A DNA stretch of 64,000 nucleotides from Chondrocystis sp. NIES-4102 (GCA_002368355.1 AP018281.1:3410001-3474000); one strand, 5' to 3'. Counted from the first letter of the stretch, positions 37,648 through 46,692 are shown. Translations and numbers: made by a program. The notes: generated by a model from the sequence alone, not told the origin.

Positions 37648-38586
37648 ATGAATGATCGACCTATTATCCTCGGTATAGTTGGTGATAGTGCAGCAGGGAA
37701 AACAACTTTAACCAAAGGAGTTGCTCAAGTACTGGGAGCAGATAATGTTACGGTAATTTGTACAGATGATTACCATCGTTATGACCGAGTTCAAAGAGCC
37801 GAGATGGGTATTTCTGCTCTTCATCCAGACTGTAATTATCTCAATATAATTGAACAGCATTTGGCTCTATTACGAGAAGGACAAGCAATTCTCAAGCCAA
37901 TTTATAATCATAGTACAGGTAGTTTTGATCCCCCAGAATATATTGAACCTCGCAAATATGTAATTATTGAGGGTTTATTGGGATATTCCACTCGTAAAAT
38001 GCGAGATAGTTATGATGTTAAAACTTATCTAGCTCCTCCAGAAGATTTACGTGCTACCTGGAAAATTAAACGCGACACTCGCAAACGTGGTTACAATGAG
38101 GAACAAGTTTTAGAGCAACTACGCCAAAGAGAGCCAGATTCTGAGGCATATATTCGCCCTCAGCGTAAGTGGGCAGATATGGTTGTAACTTTTTATCCTC
38201 CTGAAGATCCACAGGAGAATGGCGACAATCTTCTATTAAATGCCAATTTAATTTTACGTCCCACTATTCCCCATCCTGAACTTAGTACCATTTTAAGTGA
38301 CGAGGGTAATGATTTGGGTGGAGCAATTCGTTTAGGTTTAAGTCGTGATATGGGTAAACCTGTAGATATTTTAGAAATAGACGGTCATGCTACGGTAGAG
38401 CAGGTTAGACAGTTAGAAAGAATGATGTGTCAGGAAGTTCCTTATCTAGGTCAATTTTGCAGTCTAGAAGGCAATCAGGAATTAGGTAAATTAATAGGAA
38501 CAACAGGAGAAACTCTTCAGAGTTATCCCCTCGCCTTAACTCAGTTACTAATCACTTATCATATGCTTAAGGCAGCACGTTTATAA
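37648..38586 (+). CDS. Phosphoribulokinase/uridine-kinase-family protein, PRK paralogue
   Basis: The 312-residue product has the P-loop GIVGDSAAGKTTLTKG (residues 9-24) and the segment VICTDDYHRYDRVQRAEMG, which aligns well with phosphoribulokinase. IYNHSTGSFDPPEYIEP and VIIEGLLGYST also match. Canonical plant/cyanobacterial PRK carries a redox-active cysteine inside the P-loop (GDSGCGKST) and a second pair further on. Here the P-loop position is alanine, only Cys38 is kept, and the later cysteine pair is absent. I therefore read it as a paralogue of the Calvin-cycle enzyme not controlled by thioredoxin/CP12. Its substrate is uncertain. Confidence 0.8.
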   Translation: MNDRPIILGIVGDSAAGKTTLTKGVAQVLGADNVTVICTDDYHRYDRVQRAEMGISALHPDCNYLNIIEQHLALLREGQAILKPIYNHSTGSFDPPEYIEPRKYVIIEGLLGYSTRKMRDSYDVKTYLAPPEDLRATWKIKRDTRKRGYNEEQVLEQLRQREPDSEAYIRPQRKWADMVVTFYPPEDPQENGDNLLLNANLILRPTIPHPELSTILSDEGNDLGGAIRLGLSRDMGKPVDILEIDGHATVEQVRQLERMMCQEVPYLGQFCSLEGNQELGKLIGTTGETLQSYPLALTQLLITYHMLKAARL

Positions 38587-38607
38587 GCAGAGATTAAATA
38601 TTATTTG

Positions 38608-38892
38608 TCAAACTTTAATATTTGTCCAGCCAACAGTTTTACTGCCAATACGGAAAATAATCGAATTAGCCAAACCAAGTTTAGCGATCGCTGCTGATAG
38701 TATATTTGTTTGGTCTTTATCTAAATTTACTATATGAGGACAATTAGCAAAATCTATACACAGGGCTGTAGAAGATCCCCACGCCTCGCGCTTAATATTA
38801 AGATCGGCAGGCAAAAAAGCAGTTAAAGAGCGCAATTTAGCCAGAGCTACTTGCTCAAAATTGGCACTTGTACAATTAAGCGGTGATTCCAT
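38608..38892 (-). CDS. Small protein of unknown function
   Basis: I start this frame at the ATG at 38892 (94 residues); an in-frame TTG at 38940 would add 16. It contains a compact mixed part (ALCIDFANCPHIVNLDKDQT, then IIFRIGSKTVGWTNIKV) without signal or membrane segments. I do not recognise a family. It is convergent with the PRK-like gene, 21 bp from its stop. Codon character is like its neighbours, so I regard it as real. Confidence 0.6.
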   Translation of the reverse strand: MESPLNCTSANFEQVALAKLRSLTAFLPADLNIKREAWGSSTALCIDFANCPHIVNLDKDQTNILSAAIAKLGLANSIIFRIGSKTVGWTNIKV

Positions 38893-39183
38893 ATTTCCGA
38901 CTCCTAATTGATCGGCAAAGAAAAATTTCCAATTGAGCAAACATAAAGAACAAAATAACTTGTCTTTAGAATACTGAAGCTTCAGTCACTTTAATAGAGT
39001 AGCATTTACTATTTTTGAAATGTTGGCTTCTAGCTTTTATTTAAGAAAATTTTCCAGTTTTTTAATTAGGAGTAAGTTTATCTACCTATATAGTCAAGCT
39101 TAAGTAGCTAAATTTTGTACGGGTATAGTTTTACTTTCTTACTTGTGATTATTTTAGATATTACTTAAAACATATAAGCATGG

Positions 39184-40632
39184 TTAACTTCGATTCCAAA
39201 TAGTTACACCACCTGGTTTATCAATCAAGGTGATACCTTGGGCTTGCAACTGATCTCGCAGGCGATCGCTTTCGGCATAATCTTTGTTATTCCTCGCTAA
39301 CTGTCGCTGTTGGATCAATGTCTCAATTTCCTGATCACTCAAACCTTCACAAGCATCGTTGGTTATTTCAGGTTGCACCTGGAAACCTAATATATCAGCT
39401 AGGGTAATTAAAGTTTGCCACTGTTGTTCTAACTCTTGGCTGCTAATGGTAGTCTTACCCTGATGAACTAAAAGATTACCTTCCTTAGTCAAACTTTTAG
39501 CAATTTCAAATAAGATAGCTAAACCGCCAGCAAAATTAAAATCTTCATCTACAGCTTCTTTAAATCTATCGATCAATTGATTATGATGCGTGGTTGGAGA
39601 ACTTTGGTTAAATTGCAATTGCTCACCGTGCTGATAACCAAATAATAAGCCCTCCTTGAGGGTTGACCAGCTATTAGTGGCAGTAGTTAAAGCTTCATCG
39701 GTAAAGTCTAAGGGTTTACGATACTGAGTTTGCAAAATAAATAGTCGCACTGCCATCGGGTCAAATAAGTCAAGCAATTGACGAATGGTAATAAAATTCC
39801 CCAAAGACTTAGACATCTTCTTACCTTCTACAATAATCATGCCGTTATGTAGCCAATAATTAGCCAGGGGTTTACCTGTAACTGCTTCAGACTGCGCTAT
39901 TTCGTTTTCATGATGAGGAAATATCAAATCTCCTCCACCCACATGAATATCAATAGTTTCCCCTAGTTTTTCCCTCACCATTGCCGAACATTCTATATGC
40001 CAGCCAGGACGACCATTACCCCAAGGTGATTCCCAGGCTGGTTCACCTTCTTTAGCAGCTTTCCAAAGGGCAAAATCGAAAGGATATTGCTTTTTACTGG
40101 CTTCTGGATCTTCAATACCTACCCTGCCACTAGCACCCGCCTGAAGATCTGAAAGTTTTCTACCAGATAATTTACCGTATGGGGCAAATTTTTGGACGCA
40201 ATAATAAACATCTCCCTGGGCAGCGTAAGCAAAGCCCTTTTGTTCTAATTCATAAACTAAACGTTTAATACCATCTAAAGTATGGGTGGCACGGGGATAA
40301 GCATCTGCTTTTTTAATACCCAAAAGTTCCATATCTTCAAAGTAGGCTGCAATAAACTTTTCTGCCACAGCCTCCATAGATGTTCCTTCTACCTTGGCGC
40401 GGTTGAGAATTTTATCGTCAATATCTGTGAAGTTTTGAATATAGTAAACTTCAAATCCAGACCACTGTAAATAACGCCGTACTATATCCCAAATTAAGCA
40501 AGTTCTCGCATGACCTAGATGACAGTAATCATAAACTGTAATCCCACAGCAATACATTTTTACTTTATTGTCTTCGATAGTTTGAAAGATTTCTGTGCGA
40601 CGAGTCAGGGTATTGTAGACAGTTAAAGTCAT
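39184..40632 (-). CDS. cysS: Cysteinyl-tRNA synthetase
   Basis: This 482-residue class I synthetase charges tRNA(Cys). The HIGH-equivalent is CHLGHARTC, the zinc ligands include MYCCGITVYDYCHLGH, and the KMSKS loop is GKKMSKSLGNF. The C-terminal helical domain (LARNNKDYAESDRLRDQLQA) is complete. Its upstream region is interrupted 142 bp from the ATG by a group II intron in the same orientation, so its native promoter may be displaced. Confidence 0.97.
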   Translation of the reverse strand: MTLTVYNTLTRRTEIFQTIEDNKVKMYCCGITVYDYCHLGHARTCLIWDIVRRYLQWSGFEVYYIQNFTDIDDKILNRAKVEGTSMEAVAEKFIAAYFEDMELLGIKKADAYPRATHTLDGIKRLVYELEQKGFAYAAQGDVYYCVQKFAPYGKLSGRKLSDLQAGASGRVGIEDPEASKKQYPFDFALWKAAKEGEPAWESPWGNGRPGWHIECSAMVREKLGETIDIHVGGGDLIFPHHENEIAQSEAVTGKPLANYWLHNGMIIVEGKKMSKSLGNFITIRQLLDLFDPMAVRLFILQTQYRKPLDFTDEALTTATNSWSTLKEGLLFGYQHGEQLQFNQSSPTTHHNQLIDRFKEAVDEDFNFAGGLAILFEIAKSLTKEGNLLVHQGKTTISSQELEQQWQTLITLADILGFQVQPEITNDACEGLSDQEIETLIQQRQLARNNKDYAESDRLRDQLQAQGITLIDKPGGVTIWNRS

Positions 40633-40774
40633 GACGATTACTTAAATGGAAATATGATTGCAGATACGCAAATATCAATGTAGGGAATCAGAGCGATCGA
40701 GTCAACACCCGATTTGATCACTCTAATGATTAAAGTTATACAGCTAGTGCTTTTTAAACTTCAACAAAACTTGT

Positions 40775-40814
40775 GTTAAACTAAGCCAGACTGTCACCAG
40801 TCCGACTCGTCTTC
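40775..40814 (-). ncRNA. Group II intron domain VI and 3' end
   Basis: On the minus strand AGTCGGACTG pairs with CAGTCTGGCT around a GTGA loop (two G-U pairs). This is followed by TAGTTTAAC, the predicted 3' end. The adenosine of TTAG lies 7-8 bases before the end and is the expected branch point. The exact 3' splice base is inferred. Confidence 0.7.
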
Positions 40815-42598
40815 AAAACCGTACGTGATAGTTTCCCATCATACGGCTTCTCTCCTTTCTGGCTCTTTTTGAGTACCCCCTTTTCCGATTTTGCTTTCAT
40901 AATGTTCGCTAAATCGTACTTAGTTTTAACGTCGTGACAATGATGATGTAAGAGTTGGAGATTATCTTTGATATTTCCACCTAATGCTTTAGGTTTAATA
41001 TGATCGATTTCAATAATGTCCTCTTCTTGGAAGGTTAATTTACACCAATTACATTTACCATTCTGTTGTATTAACAATCTGGCTACTGAGCTTTTTAGTT
41101 CAGGGTGTGATCCCTTTCTTTTTGCCCAATATAATGTATCTCCGTTATAGGGAGAGGCTTCTCCTTTGACTTTGACATGGCGTTTAATAGCTGTTGCGGA
41201 GTGTTTGATTAGGGTTGTCCCTTCTTTTTCACCGAACACCCAATTATCTCCACCTATTGTTTTCCAGTATTTATTTACTATCCATGTTTTGTTTTTGTTA
41301 GGATGTCTCCTGACTCCCCATCTTAGTAACCTTTGGAATATTAGATGATCCAACTTTGAGTATATTTTTTTACTACAAGTTGTCTTGAAATAGTTACTCC
41401 ATCCTCTAATAATTGGTTTTAATTTTGTGATGAGTGCAGTTTGGGGTGCTGAATTATGCGTTTTGATAACTTCTGCTATATCTTTATAATGATTTTTTAT
41501 GCTTTCGTTACTTGGCTTAATTAGCGTTTTGAATCCTAACTTGTTACCCTTGGTATCTTTACCTGATTGGTTTTTACCTACTGAATATTGTCTGATATTA
41601 AATCCAAGAAAGTTGAGTCCTGGTTTGTTACCGTTGTATTCTTTTAAGGTATTTACTATTCTGGTTTTATTAGGGTGAATTTCAAGGTCATATTCTATTA
41701 ACCATTCAGTTATTATTGCCTGGCATTGTTTTATTACTTCAAGATTCTCATGAATTATCACAAAATCATCTGCAAATCTGATTAGGGATATAGATTTAAC
41801 ATTATCTATCTTAGACCCTTTCCAGGTTAGAGCAAATTCGTTTATGTGTTTTTCCATTCCATGTAAGGCTATATTTGATAATAAGGGGCTTATGACTCCG
41901 CCCTGGGGAGTTCCTTGTTGGTTGGAAGTTGTTTCATGGTTTTTGAAGTCACATATATCTGCCTTTAGCCATGCTCTAACTTGTCTTCTCATTGATGGGA
42001 AGGTGTTGAGCTTGTTTAATAGTTTTTGATGGTTAATTCTATCGAAGCATTTAGTTATATCTGCATCAAGTATAAATTTGGGTTTATATCTGATTTGGTT
42101 AAATATGGCTTCAATAGCATCATGCGCTCCTCTTCCTGGTCGGAATCCGTAGCTATTAGGCTCAAATTTTGCCTCCCATTCGGGTTCTAGGGCAGATTTA
42201 GCAAGGGCTTGGGCTGCTCTATCGCGCATTACAGGTATTCCAAGGGGACGCTTTTCATCCTTGCCAGGTTTGGGTATCCAAACTCTACGAATAGGCTTGG
42301 CTTTATTTTCCAGTTTTAGATTTTGAGCGAGTTTTAACCTTTGTTGTGGGTTTAGAGATTTAACTCTATCCACTCCAGCAGTCTTTTTGCCCTGGTTGTC
42401 CTGTGTTACCTTTCTTACGGATAGTAGTTGGTTGGAATAGGATTTGATGAGGGTTTTTTGTAGCCTTCTACCTTTTTTTATGTCACCGTCTACGTAGGCT
42501 TTGTAAATACGTTTTTGCAGCTTAAATACCACCTTTTGTACTTTTCGCCAATTGATGTCATTCCATTCCACAGTATTTTTTAAATCTGTATTAGACAT
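40781..42598 (-). CDS. ltrA: Group II intron reverse transcriptase/maturase with HNH endonuclease
   Basis: The 605-residue product has the reverse transcriptase blocks GVDRVKSLNPQQRLKLAQNL, YGFRPGRGAHDAIEAIF, GTPQGGVISPLLSNIAL and the catalytic LIRFADDFVIIH. A maturase X domain follows (LIKPSNESIKNHYKDIAEVI onward). The C-terminal HNH endonuclease spans about residues 500-565 (CNWCKLTF, IEIDHIKPKALGG, LLHHHCHD). It promotes intron splicing, target cleavage and reverse transcription during retrohoming. The frame is intact. Its last about 30 codons read through domain V and stop inside domain VI, so the end of the protein overlaps the ribozyme core. Confidence 0.95.
   Translation of the reverse strand: MSNTDLKNTVEWNDINWRKVQKVVFKLQKRIYKAYVDGDIKKGRRLQKTLIKSYSNQLLSVRKVTQDNQGKKTAGVDRVKSLNPQQRLKLAQNLKLENKAKPIRRVWIPKPGKDEKRPLGIPVMRDRAAQALAKSALEPEWEAKFEPNSYGFRPGRGAHDAIEAIFNQIRYKPKFILDADITKCFDRINHQKLLNKLNTFPSMRRQVRAWLKADICDFKNHETTSNQQGTPQGGVISPLLSNIALHGMEKHINEFALTWKGSKIDNVKSISLIRFADDFVIIHENLEVIKQCQAIITEWLIEYDLEIHPNKTRIVNTLKEYNGNKPGLNFLGFNIRQYSVGKNQSGKDTKGNKLGFKTLIKPSNESIKNHYKDIAEVIKTHNSAPQTALITKLKPIIRGWSNYFKTTCSKKIYSKLDHLIFQRLLRWGVRRHPNKNKTWIVNKYWKTIGGDNWVFGEKEGTTLIKHSATAIKRHVKVKGEASPYNGDTLYWAKRKGSHPELKSSVARLLIQQNGKCNWCKLTFQEEDIIEIDHIKPKALGGNIKDNLQLLHHHCHDVKTKYDLANIMKAKSEKGVLKKSQKGEKPYDGKLSRTVLKTSRTGDSLA
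40816..40849 (-). ncRNA. Group II intron domain V
   Basis: The minus strand reads AAGCCGTATGAT-GGGAAACT-ATCACGTACGGTTT. The stem AAGCCGTA/TACGGTTT, the catalytic AGC triad, the GAAA-type loop and the two-base CG bulge are the hallmarks of domain V, the catalytic core of the ribozyme. It lies inside the maturase reading frame. Confidence 0.92.
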
Positions 42599-43465
42599 AT
42601 TATCTGCTACTTACTCTTTTACATTCCAGAAAACAGTGAGGATGTGGGCGAAGGGCTTTTCTTTGAGATTTCCTCAAGAATTTATAAGCCCCGTATATCC
42701 ATGTTCATTACAAACAGGCTTTAGCTTTTTCCTCAATCCTTCGCCCCTGCTAGCCTCCTTTCGGAGATATTATATCTTGGTTGACTACTCATTAAATTTG
42801 ACCTTTTTTAATGAGAGCTAACAAGGGATTTCCTCGTTCCGAATAATCTGTTGATATGAATCCTTAGAGTGTGTCTGTACACCGATGACGGTAAGTGTTG
42901 TGCTACGAGCCAACACGTTTCGTAGTTACCATAGTCATTTTGCCTTTTTGGCTACAGCCTATTAGTTCTGTTTTGGCTGTTTCTTAATTACGATGTCTTT
43001 TGACTTTATCCTATCTACCGACTGCTACTAGTGTTGTTTTCCCATTTATTAACTAGGAAAAAGTTTTATGCAGCATTGCCTTTTTGGCTACAGCCTATCA
43101 GTACTGTTTTGGCTGTTTATAAATAACGATAGTTGTGGATACTTTGAGCGTACGCTCTACTCATAGATTTCTTGCTAGAAGATAACCAGTTCAGACTACC
43201 AGTTAGTGCTCCGTTTAACCCTGCTTTGCGGATTGAAGACCATTCTCTACCGCAAGGGTTATGCTTTTACCTCCAACACCGAAGGAATAGGGCTTGAATG
43301 TTTATGTTTTTATTAATATTTAACGTCCTTTACAGGTCATTCTCACCTATACAGATTATTCAGTTGTCATGGTTCTAAATTGGATGGTTAATACTGGTTA
43401 ACCTTTATCCGAAACCAAGCTAGTTCCACGTATTTTGTAATACTTTTGAACTAAACGAGTCGCAC
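42599..43465 (-). ncRNA. 5' structural region of the group II intron (domains I to IV)
   Basis: These 867 bases between the intron 5' end and the maturase start hold no gene. They are expected to fold into domains I-III and the start of IV. Several GC-containing hairpins are visible, including CCAACACGTTTCGTAG-type stems near 42910 and a twice-present 54-nt hairpin element. Confidence 0.75.
42941..43130 (-). repeat. Duplicated 54-nt hairpin element in the intron RNA
   Basis: Positions 42941-42994 and 43077-43130 match at roughly 49 of 54 bases and are 136 bp apart. Each copy contains ACAGCC and GGCTGT arms that can pair, and a small GCC-TTTTT-GGC hairpin. Both copies are in the non-coding 5' part of the group II intron. 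Confidence 0.75.
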
Positions 43466-43566
43466 TAATAATATTTATTCTTACTAAGAAGAAATTAACG
43501 TTACACTTAATTTAGTTGATCCCAAAGAGAAGTTTCTACCTACTTTTGGAAATTCCAAAAAAACTT

Positions 43567-43986
43567 ATGTACTACAATACGATTCATGATGATTATTTGC
43601 CAACGGTTTTAGTAGTCCAAGAACATCAAGTTAAGCTAGCTTCAAATTCGCAAATTTTATCTACATTTAATCAAATTAATATTCCTGTAATTAATGCTAT
43701 GACTGTTGTGGCTTGGGTGCAGCAACATCAACCTGATTTAATTATTTTTGATCTTGAATATTCTAGAATAATTAACTTAGGATTAGTTACAGCTTTAAGA
43801 TTAGATTGGTTAACTCGCAAAATTCCTATTCTAGTGATTGGGTGTTTGGCTGATAGATTACAATTTGAGGCAAGTTTAGATTACGATGGTTATCTAAGAA
43901 AACCCTATTCAACGCGAGAATTAGAACAAGCTATATGTTCTTTAGTTTCCACTCCTGCCTGTAGGTCTTTGATCACACTTATCTAG
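43567..43986 (+). CDS. Receiver-domain (CheY-like) protein
   Basis: I start at the ATG at 43567 (139 residues); the upstream in-frame TTG at 43516 would add 17. TVLVVQEHQVKLASNSQILS opens a receiver fold, PDLIIFDLEYSR carries the putative phospho-acceptor aspartate, and YDGYLRKPYSTRELEQAI contains the conserved lysine. The usual acidic pair after the first strand is replaced by Gln-Glu, so metal binding and phosphorylation may be altered. There is no output domain. The group II intron lies about 100 bp upstream of this start, on the opposite strand. Confidence 0.75.
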   Translation: MYYNTIHDDYLPTVLVVQEHQVKLASNSQILSTFNQINIPVINAMTVVAWVQQHQPDLIIFDLEYSRIINLGLVTALRLDWLTRKIPILVIGCLADRLQFEASLDYDGYLRKPYSTRELEQAICSLVSTPACRSLITLI

Positions 43987-44107
43987 AAGATTACCTCTAC
44001 TGTTGCTTGCTTGAGTATAAATAAAGATATATCTAAATTATTAAAGTAAATTTTGATTTTGCCTGTCCCAGTCCTGTATCCTAAATTCAAATTGATCAAT
44101 AGACAAG

Positions 44108-44986
44108 ATGACTAAAGCAATAGCTTTTTTAGGACTAGGATTAATGGGCGGTGCAATGGCAGCAAATATAGCCCGTTGTGGATATCAAATAAAAGCATGG
44201 AATCGGACGAGCGATCGCCCTGGTGTAGGTGTAGCAGCCTCTGCTGGGGTGATTATTGCTGATTCTATTCAAATGGCAGTATCTGAGGCGGAGATTATAT
44301 TTAGTTGTCTGGGAGATGTACCCGATGTAGAGGCAGTTTTATTAGGGGATACAGGAGTAATTAAATATGCCCAACCAGGTACTTTAATCGTAGATATGAG
44401 TACTATAGGTAGTAATGCAGCCAAAAAAATTGGGCAAAAACTACAACAACAGCAATTAAGATTTATGGATGCTCCTGTCTCTGGGGGGGATATTGGGGCA
44501 AAAAATGGCACATTAACTATTATGGTGGGGGGCAGCCAGAGCGACTTTAGCGAGGCTTATCCTGTATTAGAAGCTATGGGCAAAAATATTACTCTTTGTG
44601 GGGCAGTAGGTAGTGGGCAAGGAGTAAAAATGTGCAATCAAGTTCTAGCTTCTTTATATATGGTGGGGTTATGCGAAGCCATGCAGCTAGCTATACAACA
44701 AGGAATTGATCCTAATTTAATTGTAGAAGTTTGTGGGACAGGGGCAGCAGGTTCTTGGGCATTGTCCAATTTAGGTACAAAAATTATTGAGGGTGATTAT
44801 GAGCCTGGGTTTGCCATTAAACACATTGTTAAGGATTTACGATTAGTTGCAGAAATAAGTCAAACTTCAGAGGATAATTTCCCTGGTATAGATCTTGCCA
44901 CTCGTCTATTTAAACAGGTAGCTGCGATGGATCAGGGAGAGGGAAAAGAACAAGGTACTCAAGCAATGTTTAGAGCTTATCAGTGA
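44108..44986 (+). CDS. Beta-hydroxyacid dehydrogenase family NAD(P)-dependent oxidoreductase
   Basis: The 292-residue product has IAFLGLGLMGGAMAANIARC as Rossmann loop, FMDAPVSGGDIGAKNGTLTI as the substrate-binding signature and GSGQGVKMCNQVL with the catalytic lysine. This is the plan of 3-hydroxyisobutyrate/tartronate semialdehyde/glyoxylate reductases. The length fits glyoxylate/succinic semialdehyde reductases, but substrate cannot be read. It is followed 6 bp later by the cobalamin adenosyltransferase gene, a co-transcribed pair. Confidence 0.9.
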   Translation: MTKAIAFLGLGLMGGAMAANIARCGYQIKAWNRTSDRPGVGVAASAGVIIADSIQMAVSEAEIIFSCLGDVPDVEAVLLGDTGVIKYAQPGTLIVDMSTIGSNAAKKIGQKLQQQQLRFMDAPVSGGDIGAKNGTLTIMVGGSQSDFSEAYPVLEAMGKNITLCGAVGSGQGVKMCNQVLASLYMVGLCEAMQLAIQQGIDPNLIVEVCGTGAAGSWALSNLGTKIIEGDYEPGFAIKHIVKDLRLVAEISQTSEDNFPGIDLATRLFKQVAAMDQGEGKEQGTQAMFRAYQ

Positions 44987-44992
44987 ACAATT

Positions 44993-45607
44993 ATGAATGA
45001 AGCAACAATTAGTAATGAACAATATAAACAAAAAATGCAACGACGCAAGGAGGTACAAGAACAGCGTTTAGCCGAAAAAAGTGCCGAAAAAGGTTTAATT
45101 ATTGTTAATACTGGTAACGGTAAAGGAAAAACTACGGCAGCCTTGGGGATGGTAATGCGATCGCTAGGTCATGGTTATCGGGTGGCGATTGTACAATTTA
45201 TTAAAGGGGCGTGGGAGCCTGCGGAAAAAGCAGTCTTGGAAAAATGGCAGGATCAATTAAAATTTCACGCGATGGGAGAAGGATTTACCTGGGAAACTCA
45301 AGATCGTGAACGAGATATTGCCAAAGCAACAGCAGCTTGGGAGCAAAGTTTAACTTATCTACTCGATCCTGAATATAAGTTAGTTTTGCTAGATGAGATT
45401 AATATTGCCCTCAAGTTGGGATATTTAAATGTTGAAACCGTAATTGAAGGCTTAAAGCAGAAACCTCTAGATTCTCACGTCATCTTAACAGGTAGAGGCG
45501 CACCATCAGAATTAATTGCGATCGCCGATCTGGTAACAGAAATGTCTTTAATTAAACATCCTTTTCGCGAACAAGGAATTAAAGCTCAACCAGGAATTGA
45601 ATATTAG
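44993..45607 (+). CDS. cobO: Cob(I)yrinic acid a,c-diamide adenosyltransferase
   Basis: The 204-residue product of the CobO/BtuR type has the P-loop VNTGNGKGKTTAALGMVMRS, the conserved VQFIKGAW and the LVLLDEINIAL Walker B strand. It ends with HPFREQGIKAQPGIEY, typical of the family. It attaches the 5'-deoxyadenosyl group to the cobalt of corrinoids. No other cobalamin gene is adjacent. Confidence 0.94.
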   Translation: MNEATISNEQYKQKMQRRKEVQEQRLAEKSAEKGLIIVNTGNGKGKTTAALGMVMRSLGHGYRVAIVQFIKGAWEPAEKAVLEKWQDQLKFHAMGEGFTWETQDRERDIAKATAAWEQSLTYLLDPEYKLVLLDEINIALKLGYLNVETVIEGLKQKPLDSHVILTGRGAPSELIAIADLVTEMSLIKHPFREQGIKAQPGIEY

Positions 45608-45821
45608 ATAGTTGAGATAAACTAGATTACTATCTTAAAGTGATTGATCACATTTATTATTTGACTGCGTTTTTAGGTGGAGTAGCCTATATAGATTAAA
45701 CTTGATAAATTAGTTAAAAATTAAAAAATAGTTTACTAAAAGCGACAGGGGACATTTTATATGCTTAAGATTTCCTCTAGTTTGGTGTCCTGGTTTATTC
45801 AATCGAAAACTGCTGTAATTA

Positions 45822-46613
45822 ATGAGTAGTAGCATCTCCAATAATGGAATTCAGATTTGGTTTCAACGTTCACTATCAGCTTTATTTCTAACAGGACAAA
45901 TTGTTATTCACTTACTGGCGGGGAAAATTAATCGCCGTAATACCTTAGAACAAATGGTAATAGTTGGCCCAGATTCATTGATGATTGCTCTAATTACGGC
46001 CGTTTTTGTGGGAATGGTATTCACTATCCAAGTTGCGCGCGAGTTTCTCAATTTTGGTGCAGTTCAAGCTATAGGGGGGGTATTAGCTTTAGCTTTGAGT
46101 CGAGAATTAGCTCCTGTTTTAACTGCTGTTGTTTTAGCAGCGCGAGTTGGTTCGGCTTTTGCAGCAGAAATTGGGACTATGAAAGTAACTGAACAAATTG
46201 ATGCTCTTTATGTTTTAAAAAGTGATCCGATAGATTATTTAGTAATTCCCCGTTTAATAGCCTGCTGTATAATGTTGCCCATGTTAACTATGATTTCTTT
46301 AGTCATGGGTTTAATTGGAGGAATTGCGGTTGCTAATGCTATTTATAATGTTTCTCATATAACTTTCCTCGAATCCATTCAAACTTTTCTACAAACATGG
46401 GATTTAGTAAGTGCTTTAATTAAAGCTGTGATTTTCGGTAGCATAATTGCCGTGATTGGCTGTAGTTGGGGGTTAACCACCACAGGTGGTGCAAAAGGAG
46501 TAGGGGAATCTACAACTACCGCCGTAGTTATGGCTTTGATTGCTATTTTTATTTCTAACTTTTTTTTATCCTGGATTATGTTTCAAGGTATAGGTCGTCA
46601 ATTTCTTAATTAA
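45822..46613 (+). CDS. MlaE-family ABC transporter permease
   Basis: This 263-residue membrane protein has about five or six helices and the family motifs FVGMVFTIQVAREFL, SRELAPVLTAVVLAARVGSA and AEIGTMKVTEQIDALYVLKS. MlaE/TGD1-type permeases move lipids between membranes with an ATPase and an MCE substrate-binding protein; neither partner is in this window. The downstream DUF3119, DUF3086 and plsY genes fit an envelope-lipid role. Confidence 0.93.
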   Translation: MSSSISNNGIQIWFQRSLSALFLTGQIVIHLLAGKINRRNTLEQMVIVGPDSLMIALITAVFVGMVFTIQVAREFLNFGAVQAIGGVLALALSRELAPVLTAVVLAARVGSAFAAEIGTMKVTEQIDALYVLKSDPIDYLVIPRLIACCIMLPMLTMISLVMGLIGGIAVANAIYNVSHITFLESIQTFLQTWDLVSALIKAVIFGSIIAVIGCSWGLTTTGGAKGVGESTTTAVVMALIAIFISNFFLSWIMFQGIGRQFLN

Positions 46614-46692
46614 CTATAAAAGTCTGGTAAAAGCTATAATTTGGGTCGTTGTAAAATAAAGACTAGATGTTAATTACTAATGATTTAATTAA

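Larger units (their letters stand above)
40775..43465 (-). mobile_element. Complete group II intron
   Basis: On the minus strand the element begins with GTGCGACTCG (first base at 43465), the classic group II 5' end. It contains a maturase ORF, then a 34-nt domain V and a domain VI hairpin, ending in TTTAAC at 40775. Total length is about 2.69 kb. The 5' flank ends in TTATTA, and the intron carries a complementary TAATAA at 43310-43315 as a possible EBS1; in AT-rich DNA this pairing could be chance. It lies in the divergent gap between cysS and the receiver-domain gene, not inside a coding sequence. Confidence 0.88.

Noticed and set aside
40781-42598. Reverse transcriptase as a retron or diversity-generating retroelement
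   Set aside because: A maturase domain, HNH domain, domain V, domain VI and the GTGCG 5' end identify a group II intron; there is no template repeat or variable target gene.
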